This document shows, piece by piece, positions 1 to 6,122 of a stretch of 64,000 nt of DNA. Positions within the stretch are counted from its first letter, which is position 1. Every line of letters begins with the position of its first letter. Source of the DNA: a virus; IMG/VR virus record IMGVR_UViG_3300032236_001191, positions 36,558 through 100,557 of that record. One strand, 5' to 3'. The notes below the pieces were generated by a model that was given only the letters and a program-made list of their open reading frames with translations, did not search any database and was not told the origin of the DNA. The translations under genes were made by a program, and so were the position numbers.

Positions 1-2
1 TA

Positions 3-779
3 CTTATTAAGAACCAGGCAGATGCTAAGCAAAATGGTATTTATGTAGCAACCCGTATGGGCGCTGGAGTAACTCCCATCCTTACCCGTGCTACAGATTA
101 TGACAACAGCACTGAAGGTCAAGTAGCTCAAGGTGATCAAATACTTGTTCTTAATGGAACGCTAAACGGAAACAAAACTTTCTTTGAAAGTCTGACCGGA
201 ACTATGTCCGATTACAGCATTAAGATTGGCACCGACAATATTGTTTTTGCTCAAGCAGCCAGCCTTAATAACATCTCTACGGACGTACTTCCTGCCCTAG
301 ATAACACCTACAATTTAGGTTCAGATGCCCTTCGTTGGAAGTCTGTACACATTGGACCTGGAACACTATTTATTACAGATCAAACTACAAATACCCCAGC
401 TAGTTTGACGGTTAATAACTCCATTCTTAATATCAACGGTATCTCTAACCTTAGCGCTCAATCAATTACTACAGGCGTTAGAACCACAACATCTAACACT
501 GTACAGATTGACTACCTAGTTGACTCTATTGTCTTTGTTAGCGTAGCTGGGGGAGCCGTTACCTTTACCCATACTAACTACACTGCGGGTAAGGTAGTTA
601 AGGTTATTGTTAACCGATATGCCTACACATCTGGGGCTCAAGATAACCACGGAGTTGGCAGTACTCACGCCACCTCTGGAAACTCGTTCTTCTTGCCTAC
701 CCATAACACAGCAGAGTATGAGTTCACTTGCCTAGACGGTTCTAATGCAAACGTCTTTGTATCGGGAAAAATTAGCTAA
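3..779 (+). CDS. Tail fibre-like structural protein (5' end outside window)
   Basis: The reading frame is open from the first bases of the window, so this is the C-terminal part of a longer protein; an internal ATG at 57 is not evidence of a start. The visible sequence is rich in Asn, Thr, Ser and Gly with alternating beta-strand character. It has a stretch LGSDALRWKSVHIGPG that I recognise from phage tail-fibre and receptor-binding shafts. There are no enzymatic motifs. It ends in a TAATG overlap with the next gene. The fibre role is inferred from composition and from lying just upstream of the tail genes. Confidence 0.6.
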   Translation, partial: LIKNQADAKQNGIYVATRMGAGVTPILTRATDYDNSTEGQVAQGDQILVLNGTLNGNKTFFESLTGTMSDYSIKIGTDNIVFAQAASLNNISTDVLPALDNTYNLGSDALRWKSVHIGPGTLFITDQTTNTPASLTVNNSILNINGISNLSAQSITTGVRTTTSNTVQIDYLVDSIVFVSVAGGAVTFTHTNYTAGKVVKVIVNRYAYTSGAQDNHGVGSTHATSGNSFFLPTHNTAEYEFTCLDGSNANVFVSGKIS

Positions 780-919
780 TGCCTTTTAAGTCCCAGTCTC
801 AGCGTAAATGGATGTATGCTAACGATCCCAAGATGGCAGAAAAGTGGGAAGAACATACCCCCAAGGGTAAGAAGCTTCCTAAGAAGGTGAAGAAGAAGAG
901 TGGCAAAAGTAAAGGTTAG
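779..919 (+). CDS. Small basic phage protein, FKSQxQRKWMYA type
   Basis: A 46-residue protein starting at the ATG that overlaps the upstream TAA. It opens with MPFKSQSQRKWMYAN and ends in a Lys/Gly tail. This N-terminal pattern is common in short uncharacterised phage proteins near structural genes. It is strongly basic, so nucleic-acid contact or packaging in the virion is possible but unproven. It is the first of six consecutive tiny genes. Confidence 0.6.
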   Translation: MPFKSQSQRKWMYANDPKMAEKWEEHTPKGKKLPKKVKKKSGKSKG

Positions 920-1109
920 TGGCAAGGTCCACGTAGTAAAGAAGAATAAAAAAGGCGATGTTATCGTAGACCATGCGGGTAAAAATGATCCTAAATGGGA
1001 TAAGATTAACCTCACTAAAGTAGCTGGGTCTAAGACTATTAAGGCTGGGGTTAAAGCAACCAAGGCCTACCATAAGACCCATCCCCACAAGAAGACAGGA
1101 ACAAAATGA
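900..1109 (+). CDS. Lys-rich small protein, GTG start
   Basis: A 69-residue very basic protein whose GTG start overlaps the end of the previous gene by 20 bases. The N-terminal half has an alternating KVKVSGKVHVVKKNKKGDVIVDH pattern suggesting a small beta sheet; the C-terminus is Lys/His/Thr-rich. No family recognised. Dense overlap on both sides supports coupled translation. Confidence 0.6.
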   Translation: MAKVKVSGKVHVVKKNKKGDVIVDHAGKNDPKWDKINLTKVAGSKTIKAGVKATKAYHKTHPHKKTGTK

Positions 1110-1297
1110 CAGAAGAATTTACACCTATTGAAGGTGAGACAGTATCTGAGGACGGTTTAGCTCATTTTGATATTACAGCTGGCCCAGATGTAGAACTTGA
1201 TACTAACGCTAAGCTAGAGGATGTTGAAGCCGCTGAGGAATCTGCAGAAGCTCTAGAGGAAGAAGATATCGATGGAGAAGAAGAAGAAGTCGAGTAA
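1106..1297 (+). CDS. Highly acidic small protein
   Basis: A 63-residue protein starting in an ATGA overlap with the preceding gene. It is extremely Glu/Asp-rich, ending in runs of Glu, in sharp contrast to its Lys-rich neighbours. It could be a charge partner or chaperone for the basic proteins made from the same mRNA; that is inference only. Confidence 0.6.
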   Translation: MTEEFTPIEGETVSEDGLAHFDITAGPDVELDTNAKLEDVEAAEESAEALEEEDIDGEEEEVE

Positions 1298-1445
1298 GAA
1301 GCATCCTGGATTTGAAAAGGTCCAGGATAAGATTGCCGATAAAGAGGGCGTCTCTAAGAAGGCTGCTGGGGCTATCCTAGCCGCTTCTTCCCGTGGGGCG
1401 TCTAAAGCAGCTAAACGTAAAAACCCAGCCCTAAAGAAAGTATAA
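1272..1445 (+). CDS. Small basic phage protein with GAILAAxxRxAS motif
   Basis: A 57-residue ORF whose ATG lies inside the acidic upstream gene. The central segment (residues about 14-48: FEKVQDKIADKEG, then AAGAILAASSRGAS) matches a short motif I recognise in many phage proteins of unknown function located next to structural genes. Basic at both ends. Confidence 0.6.
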   Translation: MEKKKKSSKKHPGFEKVQDKIADKEGVSKKAAGAILAASSRGASKAAKRKNPALKKV

Positions 1446-1453
1446 GGTATACT

Positions 1454-1534
1454 ATGTGCAAATCATGTGGATGCGGATGCTCCAAGCCAAACTGCAAGGG
1501 TGCTTGCAAGAAGAAAAAAGGCGGTAAGAAATAA
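1454..1534 (+). CDS. 26-residue Cys/Lys mini-protein
   Basis: An ORF of only 26 codons. Cysteines are at residues 2, 5, 7, 9, 14 and 18, giving the clustered CxxCxCxC pattern of a metallothionein-like metal binder, followed by a Lys/Gly tail. It ends in a TAATG overlap with the next gene, which supports its being translated. Too short for family assignment. Confidence 0.5.
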   Translation: MCKSCGCGCSKPNCKGACKKKKGGKK

Positions 1535-1728
1535 TGTCACATCACAAGGAATCTGCTAAGGAAAAGAAGGCAGATAAGAAGCAAGATAAGAAGCTTGAAA
1601 AGGGTATGACCCCGGCTCAAAAGAAGAAGTTTGAAGCTGCAGATAAGAAGATGGATAAGAAGAAACCATCTCGTAAGGCAGATGAAAAGATGGACAAGGC
1701 TTTGGCCAAGAAGGTCAAAAAGAAGTAA
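1534..1728 (+). CDS. Lys-rich helical small protein
   Basis: A 64-residue protein of which nearly half is Lys, with repeated KKxDKK units and a TPAQKKKFEAADKKMDKKK core likely to be helical. It is the last gene before a strong terminator, so it closes the mini-protein operon. It may neutralise DNA in the virion; no homologous family recognised. Confidence 0.55.
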   Translation: MSHHKESAKEKKADKKQDKKLEKGMTPAQKKKFEAADKKMDKKKPSRKADEKMDKALAKKVKKK

Positions 1729-1733
1729 GCTTA

Positions 1734-1755
1734 GGGCCCCGAAAGGGGCCCTTTT
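1734..1755 (+). terminator. Rho-independent terminator
   Basis: Perfect 7-bp GC stem GGGCCCC-GAAA-GGGGCCC followed by TTTT, directly after the mini-protein operon. Confidence 0.85.
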
Positions 1756-1832
1756 GCTTTAGTATTGTCTATGACGCCGGAGTAATCCGGAACCCTGCAG
1801 CTGTACCCAATGCGCCTTCATTTGGAGGAATT

Positions 1833-1994
1833 ATGATCTTTTTAGCCCAGCGGCTAAACCGTCTAGAGACGGATGCCGATAAACAAGAGTTCATTCGAGG
1901 TGCCGTCGGTCTTAAGACTGGTGGCGAAAAGAAAGCTGCAGCAGTATTCATCGCCAGCTACTTGCTCTCGAAGGCTCTAAGAAAAAATGGCTAA
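1833..1994 (+). CDS. Small phage protein upstream of connector genes
   Basis: A 53-residue protein with a very good ribosome site, GGAGGA three bases before ATG. Mixed basic and acidic, ending in a hydrophobic helix (AAAVFIASYLLSKALRKNG). Its stop overlaps the next start. It is the first gene after the terminator at 1734, so a promoter probably lies in 1756-1830. Function unknown. Confidence 0.6.
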   Translation: MIFLAQRLNRLETDADKQEFIRGAVGLKTGGEKKAAAVFIASYLLSKALRKNG

Positions 1995-2259
1995 GACTTT
2001 AAAACAGATCATTCATAGTCATATTGGTGCAGACGCAGATCGACACACTGCAACTATTCGCAGACATGCTCTTGAAGCCGGTTGGCCTAAGCATTTAGCA
2101 AATTCTATTTCCGTAGCGGTTACCCATAAGGGTACTTACCGAATGGATTATCCCCCACATTTAGAAGACGATATTCTACGTCTTGAGTACGGTACGCAAG
2201 ATGTACCCCCATCACCAATCATGCGAAATTACTTCTCACATATTGGGGTGGCAATCTAA
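1987..2259 (+). CDS. Putative head-tail connector / neck protein
   Basis: A 90-residue protein with HxATIRRHALEAGWPKHLANSI near the N-terminus and LEYGTQDVPPSPIMRNYF near the C-terminus. The last pattern (LEYGT...P..IMR.Y) is typical of HK97 gp10-like minor tail or head-closure proteins. It sits two genes before the tail sheath, where connector and tail-completion genes normally lie. The exact class is inferred from position and motif. Confidence 0.5.
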   Translation: MAKTLKQIIHSHIGADADRHTATIRRHALEAGWPKHLANSISVAVTHKGTYRMDYPPHLEDDILRLEYGTQDVPPSPIMRNYFSHIGVAI

Positions 2260-2855
2260 TGCCCTTTATTACTAACGAAGACGAAGCCCTTAAGACTCTT
2301 TTAAAGGGTATTACAGTATCCGATTCAGGAAACCCTAAGCGTTCTGTAGGCGTATGGTTTGGGCAACCTGACAAGGAAATTCGTCAGCAGTCCTACCCAT
2401 ATATCACCATAGATTTGATTGGCATGTCTGAAGCCGGGGAGCGTGTGCAATCCGGAGTTGTAGATCTGCAGTACACCCCTGAAGGATATGATGGTACTAT
2501 TGACTATCAGACTTACTACCCTATGCCTGTTAATCTTGATTATCAGGTAGCTACATACTCACGTCAGCCTAACCATGATCGACAGATTATGGGAGCACTA
2601 TTCCAAATAGGCAGACTGCCAGTTAGATTTGGATCCCTGTACGTTCCTCAAGACAATACATTGCGTCGTTTGGATGTGCTAGGTTTTTCAAAAAGAGATA
2701 CGACTGAAGCAGACAAGCGTCTCTTCGTGAATATCTATACCATTCGAGTTAGTTCGGAAATCTTCCGTACAAGCTTGTTTGAAAAAGATACGGCCCCTGT
2801 TTCAGGTACCAGTATCTCTGTTAATAATACGAACCTTAATACGTCACACAATTAG
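2259..2855 (+). CDS. Putative tail terminator / tail-completion protein
   Basis: A 198-residue protein starting in an ATG/TAA overlap. It begins with a short ALKTLLKGITV helix and contains YPYITIDLIG, the kind of strand seen in tail-terminator folds, then a domain with little recognisable sequence. Immediately upstream of the sheath gene, the usual place for a tail-completion gene in contractile-tailed phages. Assigned mostly by synteny. Confidence 0.45.
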   Translation: MPFITNEDEALKTLLKGITVSDSGNPKRSVGVWFGQPDKEIRQQSYPYITIDLIGMSEAGERVQSGVVDLQYTPEGYDGTIDYQTYYPMPVNLDYQVATYSRQPNHDRQIMGALFQIGRLPVRFGSLYVPQDNTLRRLDVLGFSKRDTTEADKRLFVNIYTIRVSSEIFRTSLFEKDTAPVSGTSISVNNTNLNTSHN

Positions 2856-2908
2856 CCTAAAACTTCGACCCCCCAGTAAATAATACTATAGATCAAGGAG
2901 AAAACCTA

Positions 2909-4486
2909 ATGGCTACATTCAGTAGACCAGGCGTCTTTATCCAGGAAGTGGAACTTCCACAGACCATTGAATTGGCAGAAGGCGGCGCAGCTATTGGTGC
3001 GTTCGTTGGAGCTCTTGCAAAGGGTCCTACTAACGTTCCAGTACTTCTTAGCACTTGGGCTCAATTTACCAAGACTTTTGGAAACCTACAAGACGCATAC
3101 CCAACAACTTGGGCTGCTTACAACTTTTTTGCTAACGGTGGACGCCAGCTTTATGTTAAGCGTGTTACAGGTGCAAATGCTGCAGCAGCTTCAGTAATGC
3201 TTACAGATCGTTCAAGCTCACACCTAAACACAATCCTAGTTCAAGCAGCTAATGCTGGAACATGGGGAAACAACCTAGCTGTTCAAATTCGTGCAGCAGG
3301 AAGCGCAAGCCGTTTTGGTATTGCTGTTTACGGATCACCAATTAATGTTGGAAACCCAACATCTAATTACCTTGAAGGATACACAGACCTTAGCATGGAC
3401 AAAACAGATCCTCGCTACTTTGCATCTGTTATCAACTCAAGCTCACCGTATATTCACGTATTTGATCAAAACTCAGCATCAACTCCAAATGACAACATGC
3501 CTGTAGTAGGCTCTTTGCTTTATGCTTTGGGTTCAACTACGGCTGGTGCAGACGGAGATGCTCCTACACGTTCTAACTACGCTGCAGGACTTAGTAGCTT
3601 TGATCCAATTCAAACACCACTAGTGTTTAATATTCCAGCTCTTGGATATCTATACACACCTACTGGAAGCAATAACGATCGTACTAACGTACTTGATATT
3701 ACTTCAGACCTAGTTGCATACTGCGCTAGCCGTGGAGATGCATTTGCTGTTTTGGATACTCCATCAGGACTTGCAGTCTCAGAAGCACAAGCTTTTGCAG
3801 CGGATCTTTCCTCTGAATTTGCTGCATCTTCAACAGGTGACGTAGCAGCTATCTACTACCCATGGTACTTAATCCCAGATACACTTCGTGCATCTCGTGG
3901 AGCTACACGTCTTCAGGCACCTGGTGCTGGCGTTGTAGGACAGTTCCTAGCTACTGATGCATCTCGTGGAGTTCAAAAGACTCCAGCTGGTTTGCAGAAC
4001 CGCATTGCTCTTGCCGTAGACACAGAACACCAGTTCACAAATGCTGAACTTGATGCTCTTAACACAGGCGTTGACCCAATCAACCCTATCCGTAACGTTC
4101 CTGGTGCAGGAATTGTTATCATGGGTGGACGTACATTGGACAACTCTGCAGGCAAGCGCTATATCAATATCCGTCGTTCATTGACCTATATTGAAAAAGA
4201 ACTAAAGGATAGAATTGCATTTGCTGTATTTGAAAACAATGACTCACGTCTTTGGGATCAAATTCGTACAGTATGTAGCTCATTCCTTGGTGCATACTGG
4301 CAGCAGGGTGGTCTCCGTGGAGCAACCCCAATCCAGGCCTACTTCGTAAAATGTGACTCAACAACAACTACAGATGCTGACATTCTTAATGGTCAGATCA
4401 ACATTGAAATTGGCGTCGCTCTAGAATACCCTGCAGAGTTTATTGTGATCAAGCTTGGTCAAATAACCGGCAGCGCTACAGCCTAA
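2909..4486 (+). CDS. Contractile tail sheath protein
   Basis: A 525-residue sheath protein that polymerises around the tube and contracts during injection. The N-terminus, FSRPGVFIQEVELPQTIE, followed by IGAFVGALAKGPTNVPVLL, is the classic sheath start. The C-terminal part has NIRRSLTYIEKELKDRIAFAVFE and the conserved closing domain. Length fits the family. Preceded by AAGGAG and followed at 15 bases by the tube gene. This identifies the phage as a myovirus type. Confidence 0.95.
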   Translation: MATFSRPGVFIQEVELPQTIELAEGGAAIGAFVGALAKGPTNVPVLLSTWAQFTKTFGNLQDAYPTTWAAYNFFANGGRQLYVKRVTGANAAAASVMLTDRSSSHLNTILVQAANAGTWGNNLAVQIRAAGSASRFGIAVYGSPINVGNPTSNYLEGYTDLSMDKTDPRYFASVINSSSPYIHVFDQNSASTPNDNMPVVGSLLYALGSTTAGADGDAPTRSNYAAGLSSFDPIQTPLVFNIPALGYLYTPTGSNNDRTNVLDITSDLVAYCASRGDAFAVLDTPSGLAVSEAQAFAADLSSEFAASSTGDVAAIYYPWYLIPDTLRASRGATRLQAPGAGVVGQFLATDASRGVQKTPAGLQNRIALAVDTEHQFTNAELDALNTGVDPINPIRNVPGAGIVIMGGRTLDNSAGKRYINIRRSLTYIEKELKDRIAFAVFENNDSRLWDQIRTVCSSFLGAYWQQGGLRGATPIQAYFVKCDSTTTTDADILNGQINIEIGVALEYPAEFIVIKLGQITGSATA

Positions 4487-4501
4487 GGAGATATATAAAT
4501 C

Positions 4502-5125
4502 ATGGCACTTTCAATTGACAATGTATCAAGAACTTTGGCTACGGATCCAGTCCGTACCTTTAAGTTCCTTGTTTCTTTCAAACCACAGACTAATGATCAG
4601 AATTGGGGCGGACTAACAGGATCTATGGGTTTTGTGTCTGTATCAGGACTTAGTGTTTCTACTGAGCCGATCGCTTATCGTGAAGGTGGATACAATACTA
4701 ACGTCCATCAGATCCCTGGTCAGTCTTCATTTACACCACTTACTCTTTCTCGTGGCGTAATGATCTCTTCCGGAAATGATGCAAACGCACTATGGATGAA
4801 GCGTTTGTTCTCACTCCTAACACCAACAGCTACTTCAGGCGTAGGCGCAAACTTTCGCTGCACAGTAGACATCGCAGTACTTAGCCATCCAAATCCAAAG
4901 GGTTTGACTGCTGAAGGCGGAAAGACTTCTGACAGCGATGCTGGCCAGCACGTCTCAATGCGCTTCCGTGTGTACAACGCTTGGATCGCAAACCTTGCAT
5001 ACAGCAACTTGGATGCAGGACAGAGCACACTAATGGTTGAAGAATTGACACTTGTACACGAGGGATTTGACGTCTCTTATGCTACAAACTACAAGGCTTC
5101 AGCAGGCGCTCTTCTAGACAACTAA
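4502..5125 (+). CDS. Tail tube protein, T4 gp19-like
   Basis: A 207-residue protein of the gp19-like tube family. It has DPVRTFKFLVSF near the N-terminus, then GFVSVSGLSVSTEPIAYREGG, the signature of hexameric tail tubes, and ends in LVHEGFDVSYA. It directly follows the sheath gene, as in nearly all contractile tails. Confidence 0.92.
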   Translation: MALSIDNVSRTLATDPVRTFKFLVSFKPQTNDQNWGGLTGSMGFVSVSGLSVSTEPIAYREGGYNTNVHQIPGQSSFTPLTLSRGVMISSGNDANALWMKRLFSLLTPTATSGVGANFRCTVDIAVLSHPNPKGLTAEGGKTSDSDAGQHVSMRFRVYNAWIANLAYSNLDAGQSTLMVEELTLVHEGFDVSYATNYKASAGALLDN

Positions 5126-5151
5126 ACTTCTAAACGTAAAAGGTAAACAAT

Positions 5152-5976
5152 ATGACTAATGATATCGAGACAATCAGTGCGATGGATAATCCCGTCGCTG
5201 CCAACCAACTAATAGAAGCTGCTCTTTCTGATCAGGAGGTAAAGGCGCCGAAGGTTAAAACCTCGATTCCTTTGCCTCCTGATACAGAGATCAAACTTCC
5301 AGGAGGCTTGTATGACCCATTTGATGGCGTCATTAAGACTGCAGAAGTTAGGGAGCTAACTGGCGCAGATGAAGAGGCTATTGCCCGAATCTCTGATCCA
5401 GCTAAAGCTTTGTTAACTATCTTGGAACGAGCCGTAGTAAAGATTGGCGATAAGCCAGCCTCTAAAGAACTACTAGACGTTATGCTAGCTGGAGATCGTG
5501 AAATGCTACTCCTAGCTATTCGTCGCTTTACCTTCGGAGATAAGACCGAAGTAGGTCCAGGAATCTGTAACGAATGTGAGTTCGAACAGACCTTTGAAAT
5601 TGACCTTGATACAGATGTAAACATTAAAGAATTAAATGAGGATGATCGAGTATTTACCCTAGACTGCAAGGTTGGGCAGGTAGTTGTATCACTTCCAAAT
5701 GGAGCTGTTCAAAAAGCTCTAGTAAACGCTACAAATAAGAACTCAGCTGAGCTAGATACAATCTTGCTTAAGGGCTGCATTTCTTCTATCAATGAGATCC
5801 CAATTATGAATGTTCAACAGGTCAAAGACCTGAGCATCAAGGATCGTCGTGATATCCTAACAGCTATAACATCTCGCAACCCTGGCCCACTACTCAGCGA
5901 AATCAAGAAACCATGCGCTTCTTGCGGCGTGGAGGTACCGCTTCCGCTTACTCTAGCGGAATTGTTTCAAGGCTGA
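5152..5976 (+). CDS. Tail assembly chaperone-like protein
   Basis: A 274-residue acidic protein between tube and tape measure, where tail chaperones are encoded. The middle carries a ribbon-like CNECEFEQTFEIDL (two Cys) and the C-terminus CASCGVEVPLPLTL, so it may bind one zinc across the two CxxC pairs. T4 gp26-type baseplate assembly proteins of similar phages look comparable. Its stop falls within a possible +1 frameshift into the next short frame, so a longer product is possible. Confidence 0.6.
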   Translation: MTNDIETISAMDNPVAANQLIEAALSDQEVKAPKVKTSIPLPPDTEIKLPGGLYDPFDGVIKTAEVRELTGADEEAIARISDPAKALLTILERAVVKIGDKPASKELLDVMLAGDREMLLLAIRRFTFGDKTEVGPGICNECEFEQTFEIDLDTDVNIKELNEDDRVFTLDCKVGQVVVSLPNGAVQKALVNATNKNSAELDTILLKGCISSINEIPIMNVQQVKDLSIKDRRDILTAITSRNPGPLLSEIKKPCASCGVEVPLPLTLAELFQG

Positions 5977-5989
5977 ACTAAGCTACGAA

Positions 5990-6109
5990 ATGCTTATTGA
6001 GACGTACGATGTACTCTCAATGTTGTACCCCGGATGGAGCTTGGAAGAAATACGATCGTTTTCTTTTAGAGAACGAACTATGTGGTTAATACAAAACCGT
6101 AATCGTTAA
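5990..6109 (+). CDS. Short second chaperone frame, possible frameshift extension
   Basis: A 39-codon frame from the first ATG; the same frame is open upstream from 5957. It overlaps and continues the end of the chaperone gene in the +1 frame. The product is helical with PGWSLEEIRSFSFRERTMWLI, resembling the small second parts of tail assembly chaperones. The ATG at 5990 has no visible Shine-Dalgarno sequence. If ribosomes slip +1 at GGC-TGA (5971-5976), the read-through adds about 45 residues to the upstream protein. Confidence 0.5.
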   Translation: MLIETYDVLSMLYPGWSLEEIRSFSFRERTMWLIQNRNR

Positions 6110-6122
6110 GGTGGTGAGTTAA

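Noticed and set aside
2880-2900. TAATACTATAG, resembling part of a T7 promoter
   Set aside because: Only a partial match in an AT-rich spacer; no single-subunit RNA polymerase gene is seen.
5232-5669. 145-codon antisense ORF opposite the tail chaperone
   Set aside because: Antisense shadow of a clearly coding gene; no ribosome site or motif.
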